DNA from: Catenuloplanes niger
GTDB lineage: Bacteria > Actinomycetota > Actinomycetes > Mycobacteriales > Micromonosporaceae
Reading direction: 5' to 3'
Length of the DNA stretch: 64,000 bases
Assembly (NCBI RefSeq): GCF_031458255.1
Contig: NZ_JAVDYC010000001.1
Location: 6,271,001-6,335,000 of the forward strand
This document shows positions 44,844 to 53,372 of the stretch, in pieces. How positions within the stretch are numbered: position 1 is the stretch's first letter; the number at the start of each line of letters is the position of its first letter. The position numbers and the translations under genes are program-made. The notes under the pieces are model-generated. The model did not search any database, was not told the origin of the DNA, and saw only the letters and a program-made list of their open reading frames with translations.

Positions 44844-45491
44844 TCACTCGGGTGATTCGGCGATCGCGGCGGCCACGCCGGCGGGGTCGGCGAGCATGTG
44901 CAGGTGCCCGCCGTGGAACGTGCGGACCGGCCAGCCGCGGCGCTCCGCGTCGGCGCGCTCGTCCGCGTAGGCGTCGCCGAACGCGAGGTAGGTCGCGGGC
45001 CGCGCGTCCCACCCGGCCGGTGCGTCCACGCTCGCGGTCAGGTAGGCGAACGGCATCCGCGACTGCTCGCGCTCGACGGCCGCCCGGGTCGCGGCGTCGG
45101 GGAAGAGCGCGTCCACCGCCTCCGGCGGCCACCAGCCGGTCCACGGCGGCAACCGGCCGTCCGCACCGGTCAGGTCCCGCAGCGCCCGCTGGAACCCCTC
45201 GGGAGCCACCGCGGTACGGCCGGTGGGCGGCGGCAGGATCGCGTCGGTGAACACCAGGCGGCGGGCGCGGCGGGCACTGGCCAGCGCGGGCGCGTAGAGC
45301 CCGGCGTTGCTGTGCGGGACCAGGACCAGATCGTCCCGGTCCGGGATCTGCCGCGCGAACGACGCCGCGATCTCCGCCGGGGTGTCGCCGCGCGGCGCCG
45401 GCACCACCACGTCCGGGCCGAGCAGCGCGGCGACCGGCGCCCAGACCGCGGGACCGAGGAACGGGCTGGGCAGCAGCACGTAACAGGGCAT
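44844..45491 (-). CDS. Small alpha/beta hydrolase
   Basis: A 215-aa hydrolase-fold protein (MPCYVLLPSPFLGPAVWAPV). VLVPHSNAGLYAPALA carries the nucleophile in the H-S-N-A-G form rather than GxSxG, and FHGGHLHMLADPAGVA the His. The replacement of the first Gly by His is seen in some actinobacterial alpha/beta hydrolases but weakens functional inference. ATG 45491 is used; upstream in-frame sequence runs through a repetitive tract. Substrate unknown. Confidence 0.75.
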   Translation of the reverse strand: MPCYVLLPSPFLGPAVWAPVAALLGPDVVVPAPRGDTPAEIAASFARQIPDRDDLVLVPHSNAGLYAPALASARRARRLVFTDAILPPPTGRTAVAPEGFQRALRDLTGADGRLPPWTGWWPPEAVDALFPDAATRAAVEREQSRMPFAYLTASVDAPAGWDARPATYLAFGDAYADERADAERRGWPVRTFHGGHLHMLADPAGVAAAIAESPE

Positions 45492-45531
45492 GCCACGGTT
45501 ATACGCGTCACGCCGGGCGCGCGTGGCCCGC

Positions 45532-45618
45532 GCCGGCTCACCGGCGCCGGTGAGCCGGCGCCGGTCAGGTCGCGCGAACGGCGTGGGAGCCGGGCGCCGG
45601 TCAGGGCGCGCGAACGGC
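45532..45618. repeat. Palindrome plus 26-bp direct repeat between hydrolase and xylanase genes
   Basis: A perfect 28-bp palindrome (45532-45559, two 14-nt arms, no loop) is followed by an imperfect direct repeat of 26 bp (45557-45582 and 45593-45618, period 36). It lies 30 nt beyond the xylanase stop and probably includes its terminator. Confidence 0.7.
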
Positions 45619-45647
45619 ATGACCGGCGCCCGGATCCGCCGCGCGGG

Positions 45648-47678
45648 TCAGGTCGCGGTGCAGGCGGTGCCGTTGAGCGTGAACGCGGCCGGTGCCGGGT
45701 TGGCGCCGGTCCAGCCGGCGAGGAAACCGACGGTGGTGGAGGCGCCGGGCGCGAGCGTGCCGTTCCAGGCCGCGTTGCGGATCGTGACCGCGGTGCCGGA
45801 CTGGCCACCGGTGCCGCCCCAGACCTGGCTGACCCGCTGGCCGCCGGTGAACGCCCAGTCGAGCGTCCAGGACGCGAGCGCGGTCGGTGCGCCGTTGGTG
45901 ATCCGCACGTCGCCCTGGAACCCGCCCGGCCACTGGCCGGTGACCCGGTAGGCGACCGTGCACGCGCCGGCGCTCCCGCTCGGCGTGGGACCGGTGCTCG
46001 GCGTCGGGCTGGTGCTGGGCGTCGGGCTGCCGCTGGGTGTCGGGCTGCCGCTGGGGGTCGGGCTGGTGTCGGGTGTCGGGCTGCCGCCGGTGCTCGCGGT
46101 GGGTGTCGGCGTGCCGACCGTGCCGATCCTGGACGGGTCGACCACGCCCCAGTACGCGTCCTTCGCCTGGAGCCGGGTGTCGAAGAGCAGCGGCGCGTCC
46201 TTGCGTGTCACCGGGAACGTGTCCAGCCAGGTGTCGTCGTCCGCGAGCCCCCACACCGTGACCGAGGTGATCTCCGACGCGTACCGGCGGTAGAGCGCGA
46301 ACAGGTCGCGGTACTTGTACGCCACCTTGAGCAGCCGGTCCGCCGGCGGCGTGGGGAACGACTCGGACTCGGCGGTGTAGATCGACACGTCCATCTCGGT
46401 GATCTGCTGCTCCACGCCGAGCGGGACGAACTTCGTGATCATCGCCTCGACCTCGCCGGTCGCCGGCCAGTCGATGTTGACGTGCATCTGGTGCCCGACC
46501 GCGTCGACCGGCACGCCCTCGCTCTTCAGCAGCGCGACCAGGGCGTACAGCCGGTCGCGCTTGGCCGGCACGTTCGTGTTGTAGTCGTTGATCACCAGCG
46601 TGGCGTCCGGTGCGACCTCGCGGGCCACCCGGAACGCGGTCCGGATGTAGTCCAGCCCGGCGATCTCGTACCAGCGGCTGCGCCGGTACCCGTCCGGCTG
46701 CGACTCGTCGATCACCTCGTTGACCACGTCCCACACCGGGATGTCGTCGCCGTAGCGGCCGACCACCGCGCGGATGTGCGCCTCCAGCCGGGCCAGCAGC
46801 AGCGCCTTGTGCGCCGGGGTCGCGGTCATCGGCGCGCCGTCGGCGTCCAGGAACACCCAGGCCGGCGTCTGGTTGTGCCAGACCAGCGTGTGACCGCGCA
46901 CCGCCATCCCGTTGGCCCGCGCGAACGCCACCATCGTGTCCGCGTCGGCGAACCGGAACGTGCCCTCGGACGGCTCGGTCGCGTCCCACTTCAGCGCGTT
47001 GCCGGGCGTGACCGAGTCGAAGTGCTTGGTCAGCAGCTTGCCGTGCTCGCCGACCAGCGCGGCCGGCGTGATCGCGGCGCCGACCGGGAACTCGTCCACC
47101 ACGTCCCTGATCGACGGGATGTCCGTCTGGATCGGCGTGGCCGGCAGGTACGAGACGGTGACGTCGTCCAGGTGGAAGTCGCCGGTGCCGCTCGCGGTCT
47201 CCACGTACACCGTGAGGTAGTCGACGGCGGCGGTGAGCGTGTACCGGCCGGTCAGGTTCACCCAGGCGCCGGCCGTGAGCGCGGTGTTGCCGACCACCTG
47301 ATCGTAGGAGGTGGTGCCGCCGGTGCGGCGCTCGACGCTGAGCCGCGCGCTGTCCGATCCGGTGGCCAGCCGCACCCAGGCGGAGATCGTGTACTGGGTG
47401 CCCGGCTGGAACGTGTCGAGCAGGTCCAGCACCGGTCCCTCCCAGGCCTGGGTGCGTCCGGTGACCGCGAGGCTGCCGGAACCGCCGTGCGCGACCGTGT
47501 CGCTCGGTGCGACGGTCTCACCGCCGCGCGGCACCCAGCCGCCGGCCGTGCCGTCCTCGAAGGTGCTGGTCACGACCGTGACCGGGGCTTCCGCGTGCGC
47601 GTTCGCCAGCGGTACGAGCACGGCCGCGAGAAGTCCGGCCGCGACGACGGGAGCGAGGCGCGTCCATGTCGCGCGCAT
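45648..47678 (-). CDS. Secreted modular endo-1,4-beta-xylanase (CBM4/9-like, GH10, CBM2)
   Basis: A 676-aa exported enzyme. Signal peptide (to about 30); N-terminal CBM4/9-like jelly roll (about 33-175); GH10 catalytic barrel with acid/base Glu in WDVVNEVID and nucleophile Glu in QQITEMDVS (about 180-520); Pro-Thr-Ser linker with repeated SPTPSG units (about 535-575); C-terminal CBM2 cellulose-binding module (ACTVAYRVTGQWPGGFQGDV to the end, with its Cys pair). It degrades plant-wall xylan. ATG 47678 (MRATWTRLAP) is used over upstream starts because the signal peptide begins there. Confidence 0.95.
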   Translation of the reverse strand: MRATWTRLAPVVAAGLLAAVLVPLANAHAEAPVTVVTSTFEDGTAGGWVPRGGETVAPSDTVAHGGSGSLAVTGRTQAWEGPVLDLLDTFQPGTQYTISAWVRLATGSDSARLSVERRTGGTTSYDQVVGNTALTAGAWVNLTGRYTLTAAVDYLTVYVETASGTGDFHLDDVTVSYLPATPIQTDIPSIRDVVDEFPVGAAITPAALVGEHGKLLTKHFDSVTPGNALKWDATEPSEGTFRFADADTMVAFARANGMAVRGHTLVWHNQTPAWVFLDADGAPMTATPAHKALLLARLEAHIRAVVGRYGDDIPVWDVVNEVIDESQPDGYRRSRWYEIAGLDYIRTAFRVAREVAPDATLVINDYNTNVPAKRDRLYALVALLKSEGVPVDAVGHQMHVNIDWPATGEVEAMITKFVPLGVEQQITEMDVSIYTAESESFPTPPADRLLKVAYKYRDLFALYRRYASEITSVTVWGLADDDTWLDTFPVTRKDAPLLFDTRLQAKDAYWGVVDPSRIGTVGTPTPTASTGGSPTPDTSPTPSGSPTPSGSPTPSTSPTPSTGPTPSGSAGACTVAYRVTGQWPGGFQGDVRITNGAPTALASWTLDWAFTGGQRVSQVWGGTGGQSGTAVTIRNAAWNGTLAPGASTTVGFLAGWTGANPAPAAFTLNGTACTAT

Positions 47679-47870
47679 ATCTGGGCTGCCTTTCCGGGCG
47701 GGGGACGGCACGCGTGGTGACGCGGCCACGACGGATCCCGGCACGAGCCCGCGTGCCGGCGGCGGCTCGGCACACCGGCCCGGGCTCCCGGCCGGAACGG
47801 GTGCGGCGGGCGCGTGGAGCCCGTCGAGCCACCGATGGTGATCGATGCTATGGGGTGTCGTGGCGGCGCG

Positions 47871-48500
47871 TCAACGCGCGGTCGCGGCCAGGCAGGCGGC
47901 GGCGGTCTCGGCCAGCGGGACGGCCGGCCCGGCCGGCACGATCGCGACCGCCGGGTGACCGGCCACCAGCTCGGCCAGTTCGGCGCCGCGGGCGCCGCCG
48001 GACCAGACGACCAGCCGGTCCGGGGCGACGCGGGCGACCGCGTCGGAGATCGCGGCCCACGGTACGTCCGCGCCGAGGCGCCAGCTCTCCACGCCGTGCT
48101 CGAGCAGTACCACGGCGAGCGCGGTGAGCGGCAGGTCGCCGGGCTCGCCGGGCGGGGCGGTGAGCATCACGGTGGGCGCGAGGTCGCGGCGGGCGAGGCG
48201 GATCAGGCGCTCGTCCAGTGCCGCGCGGATGCCGGCGGCGAGCGCCAGTTCGGGCGCGTTGGCCGGCCCGGCGGTGGCGGCGAGCGCGGGTGCGCAGAGG
48301 TGCGCCCAGGTGTCGAGCGTGCCGTCGGTCTCCAGCGCGTCGCCGATCAGGCGGGCCACGGCGCGGTCGTCGACCCGGCCGGCCGCCGCGAGCAGCCGGC
48401 GCAGCGTGGCCCGGAATCCGGCCGCGCCGGGCGGAGCCGGGGTGCAACCGCCGGAACCGGGTAAGGAGCGGGTGCGGCGGACGTGCGGCGCGGATGTCAC
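47871..48500 (-). CDS. B12-binding-domain-like protein with degenerate motifs
   Basis: A 209-aa protein resembling the cobalamin-binding half of CarH/LitR-type regulators without their MerR DNA-binding part. The N-terminal helical part contains TLDTWAHLCAPALAATAG, and the Rossmann part TALAVVLLEHGVESWRLGADVPWAAIS. The usual cobalt-ligand DxHxxG and the helical E-H motif are not present, so B12 binding is doubtful. GTG 48500 is chosen over TTG 48536 on codon usage and spacing. Divergent from a MarR gene, which may be a regulatory partner. Confidence 0.6.
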   Translation of the reverse strand: MTSAPHVRRTRSLPGSGGCTPAPPGAAGFRATLRRLLAAAGRVDDRAVARLIGDALETDGTLDTWAHLCAPALAATAGPANAPELALAAGIRAALDERLIRLARRDLAPTVMLTAPPGEPGDLPLTALAVVLLEHGVESWRLGADVPWAAISDAVARVAPDRLVVWSGGARGAELAELVAGHPAVAIVPAGPAVPLAETAAACLAATAR

Positions 48501-48585
48501 GGGGCGGGCCTCACAAGCGTCAGCGGTCGTGTGCAAGGTTGATACGAGGCGCGGCCACGGCCGTACCGGTGCACGGTTCTATATT

Positions 48586-48602
48586 GGTTCGATTTTCGTA
48601 CC
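48586..48602. promoter_or_regulatory. Putative MarR operator
   Basis: GGTTCGA-TTT-TCGTACC, an inverted repeat with one mismatch, 25 nt before the GTG start of the MarR gene and within the divergent promoter. Confidence 0.5.
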
Positions 48603-48626
48603 ATCCTAACGAAGAGGTGGCAACCC

Positions 48627-49091
48627 GTGGCGGACGGCCGTGCGGTGCTCATGGCGCTGGAGCGGATGAAGCAGTCGCACCTGACGCTGCACCACGCGGT
48701 GGCGCGACGACTGAAGATCAACTCGATCGACGCGGAGGCGATCGCGCACCTGATCGCGGACGAGCCGCTCGCCCAGGAGGTGTTGCGCGCCCGCCTGCTG
48801 ATCAGCAAGAGCGCGATGACCGCGCTGGTCGACCGGCTGGTGCGGGACGACTTCCTGGTCCGGCATGCGAACCCGGCGGACCGGCGCTCGACGCTGCTCA
48901 CCGTCTCCGAGCGGGCCCGGCACGGCTGGGAGAACGGGATGCGGCGCGTCTTCGACACGATGGACCCGGTGGCGGCGGCGCTCGGGCCGGACGCCGCCGC
49001 CGTAGTGGCCGAGTTCCTCGACCGCATCACCGACCTGCAGCTCAAGCTGGCCGACGACGTGATGCGCCACCGCTCAGAAGCGGGGGAGTAG
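48627..49091 (+). CDS. MarR-family transcriptional regulator
   Basis: A 154-aa winged-helix regulator: SKSAMTALVDRLVRDDFLVRHANPADRRSTLLTVSERA is the recognition helix and wing. GTG start with AGAGG upstream. The last 18 nt overlap the 3' end of the convergent LLM oxidoreductase gene. Likely autoregulatory through the 48586 site. Confidence 0.85.
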   Translation: MADGRAVLMALERMKQSHLTLHHAVARRLKINSIDAEAIAHLIADEPLAQEVLRARLLISKSAMTALVDRLVRDDFLVRHANPADRRSTLLTVSERARHGWENGMRRVFDTMDPVAAALGPDAAAVVAEFLDRITDLQLKLADDVMRHRSEAGE

Positions 49092-50024
49092 CTCCTTCTG
49101 CGCCCACTCCAGGAACTCCGGCTGGCTGTCGCCGCCGACCTGGACCACGGCCACGTGACTGAACCCGGCGTCGACGAACTTCTGGATCGCGGCGACGTGC
49201 TTCTCCACGTCCGGACCGCAGCTGACCGCCTCGGCCACGTCCTCCTCGCGCACGGTCTGGGTGGCGGCCGCGAACGACTCCGGCTCCGGCAGCTCCGCGT
49301 TCACCTTCCAGGTGAGGCCGGACCAGCGCCACTGGTCGTGCACGATCTTGCGGCAGGCCTTCTCGTCCGGGCCCCAGCAGATCGGCACCTGGCCGTACCG
49401 GTTCCCGGCGCCGCCCGCCTCCCGGTACGAGTCCAGCAGGTTCGCGTCCGGCTCGATCGCGACGACCGCGTCGCCGTACTCCGCCGCGAGCTCGGCCGAG
49501 GACTTCCCGGAGATCGCGATCGCCATCGGCACGTGCGCCTCGGGCCGGTCCCAGATCCGGGCCTCGGGCACGTCGAAGTACGTACCGGAGTAGGTCAGGC
49601 GCTCGCCGGCCAGCAGCGGCCGGATGATCTGCAGCGCCTCCTCGAACATGTCGTGCCGGTCCTGCACGTGCGGCCACGGCCCGACCACGTGCTCGTTCAG
49701 GTTCTCGCCGGAGCCGAGCCCGAGCGTGAACCGGCCCTCGGACAGCACGCCGACCGTCGACGCCTTCTGCGCCACGACCGCCGGGTGGTAGCGGCGGATC
49801 GGGCAGGTGACGTACGACAGCATCTCCACGCGGGAGGTCGCGTGCGCGACCGCGCCGAGCACCGACCAGGCGTACGGCGAGTGCCCCTGCGACTCCAGCC
49901 ACGGGTTGTAGTGGTCGGACATCACCAGGTGGCCGAACCCGGCCGCCTCCGCACGGATCGCGTAATCCACCAGCTCGCGCGGCCCGGACTGCTCACTCAT
50001 CAACGTATAGCCAATGGACACCAT
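49074..50024 (-). CDS. LLM-class F420-dependent oxidoreductase (FGD-like)
   Basis: A 316-aa luciferase-like oxidoreductase: IGYTLMSEQSGPRELVDYA, VMSDHYNPWLESQGHSPYAW, LGLGSGENLNEHVVGPWPH and the C-terminal GFSHVAVVQVGG resemble the F420-dependent glucose-6-phosphate dehydrogenase-like family. AAGGAGG precedes the ATG. The substrate may be a sugar phosphate or a small molecule; the G6P-specific residues were not checked. Confidence 0.85.
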   Translation of the reverse strand: MVSIGYTLMSEQSGPRELVDYAIRAEAAGFGHLVMSDHYNPWLESQGHSPYAWSVLGAVAHATSRVEMLSYVTCPIRRYHPAVVAQKASTVGVLSEGRFTLGLGSGENLNEHVVGPWPHVQDRHDMFEEALQIIRPLLAGERLTYSGTYFDVPEARIWDRPEAHVPMAIAISGKSSAELAAEYGDAVVAIEPDANLLDSYREAGGAGNRYGQVPICWGPDEKACRKIVHDQWRWSGLTWKVNAELPEPESFAAATQTVREEDVAEAVSCGPDVEKHVAAIQKFVDAGFSHVAVVQVGGDSQPEFLEWAQKELLPRF

Positions 50025-50139
50025 GGGTGGAAAACCTCCTTCGACGGGTACGCCTTACCCGCGCGCGGACCGGCAAACCTTGACACCGGCCATGTGACCG
50101 CTAACATTCGTACCCTTGGATCTGTTTGAGGGGGCGACA

Positions 50140-51531
50140 GTGCTTCGATCCGTGCTCGCCGGCGTCGTCCTGTCCACGTCCCTCGTCCTGTCCACGTCCC
50201 TCGTCCTGATCGGTGGCTCGGCCGCGCGGGCCGCGCCGCTGCCGGCCGGCGCCGCCTCGCTGGAGGCGGTCAACTACCCCGGGCGGTACGTGCGGCACCA
50301 GGACTCGCTCGCCCGGCTCGACCCGGTGACCGCGGCCGGCTCGGCCCAGCTCAAGTCGGACGCCACGTTCACCGTGGTCAACGGCCTGGCCTCGCCCGCG
50401 TGCCACTCGTTCCAGGCGAGGAACGGGCAGTTCCTGCGGCACCGCGACTGGCGGCTGCGGATCGACGCGAACACCGGCGACGCCACGTTCCGCGCGGACG
50501 CCACGTTCTGCGCCGTGGACGGCGCGCTCGCCTCCTACAACTACCCGGACCGGCGGATCCGGCACCGCGACTTCGCGCTCTGGCTGGACACGTTCGTCGA
50601 CACGGCGGCGTTCCGCGCGGACAGCTCGTTCCGGATCACCGCGCCGTGGGCGCCGCGGACGACGCGGAACCCGGTCGTCCCGGGCCTGTTCGCGGACCCG
50701 CACCTCACCGCGTTCAACGGCCGCTACTACCTCTACCCGACCACCGACGGGTACGCGGGCTGGTCCGGCACCTACTACAAGGCGTTCTCGTCCACCGACC
50801 TGATCACCTGGACCGACCACGGCGTCGTCCTCGACCACGGGCCGGACGTGAGCTGGGCCGACAACTCCGCGTGGGCGCCCGCGGTCGCGGCCGCGAACGG
50901 GCGCTACTACCTCTACTTCAGCGGCGGCGCGGCCACCGGGGACACGGCCAAGCAACTCGGCGTCGCGGTCTCCGACTCGCCGGCCGGCCCGTTCCGCGAC
51001 GCGCTCGGCGTGCCGCTGGTGCGGTCCGGGCAGTTCCCCGGCGGGCAGGCGATCGACCCGATGGTCTTCACCGACGACGACGGACGGTCCTACCTGTACT
51101 GGGGGCAGGGCGTGGCGCGGGCGGTGCCGCTGAACGCGGACATGGTGTCGTTCGACCCGGCACAGGTGCGGACGATCACCCCGGCCGGCTTCAACGAGGC
51201 GACGTTCGTCTTCAAGCGCAACGGGCTGTACTACCTGATGTGGTCGGAGAACGACACCCGCAGCGAGGACTACCGCGTCGCGTACGCCACCGGGCCCGGG
51301 CCGCTCGGGCCATGGACCCCGCGGGGCGTGGTGCTGCAGAAACGTCTCGACGTGGGCATCAAGGGGCCCGGTCACCACTCGGTGGTCCGGGCGCCCGGCA
51401 CCGACACGTGGTACATCGCCTACCACCGCTTCGCGATCCCGGCCGACAACGGCACCAACCGGGAGACCGCGATCGACCCGATGACGTTCAACGCCGACGG
51501 CACCATCCGCCCGGTCGTCCCGACGCCCTGA
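50140..51531 (+). CDS. Secreted GH43-family glycosidase with AbfB domain
   Basis: A 463-aa exported enzyme. Signal peptide with a precise 18-bp tandem duplication (LSTSLV twice); an AbfB-type arabinose-binding beta-trefoil (about 40-170: SLEAVNYPGRYVRHQDSLARL, SYNYPDRRIRHRD); then a five-bladed GH43 propeller with FADPHLTAFNGRYYLYPT (catalytic base Asp), IDPMVFTDDDGRSYLYWG (pKa-modulating Asp) and FNEATFVFKRNGLYYLMWSE (acid Glu). Likely an arabinofuranosidase or xylosidase acting on hemicellulose with the GH10 enzyme. GTG 50140 follows GAGGGGG. Confidence 0.9.
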   Translation: MLRSVLAGVVLSTSLVLSTSLVLIGGSAARAAPLPAGAASLEAVNYPGRYVRHQDSLARLDPVTAAGSAQLKSDATFTVVNGLASPACHSFQARNGQFLRHRDWRLRIDANTGDATFRADATFCAVDGALASYNYPDRRIRHRDFALWLDTFVDTAAFRADSSFRITAPWAPRTTRNPVVPGLFADPHLTAFNGRYYLYPTTDGYAGWSGTYYKAFSSTDLITWTDHGVVLDHGPDVSWADNSAWAPAVAAANGRYYLYFSGGAATGDTAKQLGVAVSDSPAGPFRDALGVPLVRSGQFPGGQAIDPMVFTDDDGRSYLYWGQGVARAVPLNADMVSFDPAQVRTITPAGFNEATFVFKRNGLYYLMWSENDTRSEDYRVAYATGPGPLGPWTPRGVVLQKRLDVGIKGPGHHSVVRAPGTDTWYIAYHRFAIPADNGTNRETAIDPMTFNADGTIRPVVPTP

Positions 51532-51666
51532 CCGGCGGCGCGCCTGTCCCGTCGCGCGGTGGATCACGGTGCGCTCCGGCCTGCCGACCGCGCCGACCCG
51601 CGGCCCGCGGGAGGAGAAGCGGTGGCCGGTCGGCTCTGACCGTGCCGGGGCGTCAGCGGCGGGGGA

Positions 51667-52251
51667 TCACCGGAGCTTGGGCAGGATCTTCGTGGCGACC
51701 TGCTTGGCGACCTTGAGGTTCGCGGCGTCCTCGCCGCCCCGCGCGTAGACGTCGAGCAGCAGCGTGCCGGTCCGGACGTAGAGGTGACCGGACTGGACGA
51801 AGGCGTCGTCACCGAGGCCGGGAACCGGGGTGCCGGTGGTCGCCTGCCGGGCGAACTCGGTCTTGGTGGTGTGGCTGAGGAAGACCGCGAGCTGACCGTC
51901 GGCGAGCTGCCACTGGCAGAAGCGGGCCGCGGCGGTCTCGTCCTCGCCGTCCTTGTCGATCTGGCTGACCTGGCGGCCGGTCAGCGCGATGACCTCGATC
52001 CGGGTCAGGAGGTCGCACGGGTCGCCGATCGTGGCGCCGTCGGCCGGCTTCGCGCCGCCCGGCCGGCCCGGTGCGGCGCTGGGCAGCGCGTTCGGCAGAC
52101 CGGAGGGCTTGCCGGTGGCGGCCGGTGCGGGCGTGGTGGCGGCGGGGGTCGCGGGCTCGGGATTCTCCGTGCTGATCAGGATGCAGCCGGAGAGCGCGGG
52201 CACGGTGAGGACGGCGGCGGCGATCAACGGAAGGACGCGGCGGCGGATCAT
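51667..52251 (-). CDS. DUF3558-like lipoprotein
   Basis: A 194-aa lipoprotein: signal sequence with lipobox LSGC (Cys about 23), a Pro/Ala-rich linker, then DPCDLLTRIEVIALTGRQVS ... ARFCQWQLADGQLAVFLSH, which resembles the actinobacterial DUF3558 pattern with its Cys pair. ATG 52251 has GGAGAG upstream. The frame stays open upstream through the minisatellite region but that part is not considered coding. Function unknown. Confidence 0.75.
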   Translation of the reverse strand: MIRRRVLPLIAAAVLTVPALSGCILISTENPEPATPAATTPAPAATGKPSGLPNALPSAAPGRPGGAKPADGATIGDPCDLLTRIEVIALTGRQVSQIDKDGEDETAAARFCQWQLADGQLAVFLSHTTKTEFARQATTGTPVPGLGDDAFVQSGHLYVRTGTLLLDVYARGGEDAANLKVAKQVATKILPKLR

Positions 52252-52439
52252 CTCGGACTCTCCGAAAGGCAGGTCGGGTGGCGGGACATCCCGAAGCCTG
52301 TGCCACGTCCGCGGCCCACGGCGGGCGCGCGCCGAATCACGGCACATTTCCGGGAGTCCACCGGAACACCGGCATCGCCGCAGGTCGCACCGGTCAACCG
52401 GGGGAGCGCGGACCCCGGGCTCCCGGGTTCGCTCGGCGG

Positions 52440-53090
52440 CGGTTCCCCGTTTCACGCGGCGGCGGCCGCGATGTCGCGCGGCCGGGCCGCGATGTCGCGC
52501 GGCGGCGGTTCCGATGTCGCGCGGCGGCGGTTGCTGGTTCGCACAACCCCGTCCCGGTTCGCGTGGCGCCGGTTCGCGTGGCGCCGGTTCCGCGGGTCCC
52601 GGTTCGCGGTCCCCGGGTTCGGGCGGTAGCGGTTCCCGACCTCGTGCGGCTGCCATCGCCGGTTTCGGGTGGCAACGGTTCCCAGGTGCCGGTTTCCGCG
52701 TGGCTGCGGTTCCCGGCTTCGCGTCGCTGGAGTTCCCGGTGTCGGGGCTCCGGTCCCCGCGGTGGTCGGGTGGGCCTCGGCGACCCGCGCGGCCCGGTTC
52801 CGGCGGTCCGAGGCGGCCGGACGGGCCTCGGTTCCGATGGTCGGTGGCGATTCGCGTGGCCTCGGTTCCGATGGTCGGTGCCGATTCGTGTGGCCTGGTT
52901 GCGGCGGTCGGTGGTGATTCGTGGGGGCTGGTTCCGAGGGTCGGCGGCGGATTCGTGTGGCCTGGTTGCGGCGGTCGGTGGTGATTCGTGGGGGCTGGTT
53001 CCGAGGGTCGGCGGCGGATTCGTGTGGCCTGGTTGCGGCGGTCGGCGGCGATCCGCGCGGCCCGGTCCCGATGGTCGGCGGCGGCTGGGG
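52440..53090. repeat. Minisatellite-like degenerate tandem repeat region
   Basis: The about 1.1 kb between the lipoprotein (52252) and LacI (53372) genes carries no supported gene. Most of it is built of degenerate GC-rich repeats: CGATGTCGCGCGGCGGCGG-like units (52460-52530), GGTTCGCGTGGCGCC units (52550-52600), and 33/34-bp GATTCGNGTGGCC...GGTCGG units (52800-53080). All frames are open because stop codons are absent from the repeats, not because of codon bias. Confidence 0.75.
52883..53049. repeat. Exact 67-bp tandem duplication within the minisatellite
   Basis: Units 52883-52949 and 52950-53016 are identical; a third begins at 53017 and matches for about 30 bp. Each unit is itself two related 33/34-bp halves. 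Confidence 0.9.
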
Positions 53091-53299
53091 CAAGCCGCGG
53101 TTCCGGCGGTCGCCGGAGGCCGTGCGGGGCCTCGGTGACCTGCCCGCCCGCGCTCTCCGGCCCCTGCCCGGCGGGTGTCCCACCCTCGGTCCGCCGTCGT
53201 CCGGCCGGGGTTGGGAGCCCTCCCATCGCAGGTCGGTAACGCTGAGGAAATCCCGGAGTCATGGCATTGACATGACGTACGTCTCAGTCGTAGCTTTCC

Positions 53300-53317
53300 A
53301 GTCGAAGCGTTTCGACT
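53300..53317. promoter_or_regulatory. LacI-family operator
   Basis: AGTCGAA-GCGT-TTCGACT (perfect 7-bp arms), followed by another half CGCTTCGAC at 53321-53329, lies 56 nt before the LacI gene start. The TCGAA-N4-TTCGA core is typical of LacI-type sites. Confidence 0.7.
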
Positions 53318-53372
53318 AACCGCTTCGACGCCGCTGACCTGCGGTTTTAAGACACCGAAGGAGGTGGGTCAC

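Noticed and set aside
52252-53262. In-frame upstream extension of the lipoprotein gene to 531 codons
   Set aside because: The extension translates to repetitive Pro/Arg/Thr sequence from the minisatellite and would bury the lipoprotein signal; ATG 52251 has a good ribosome binding site and lipobox.
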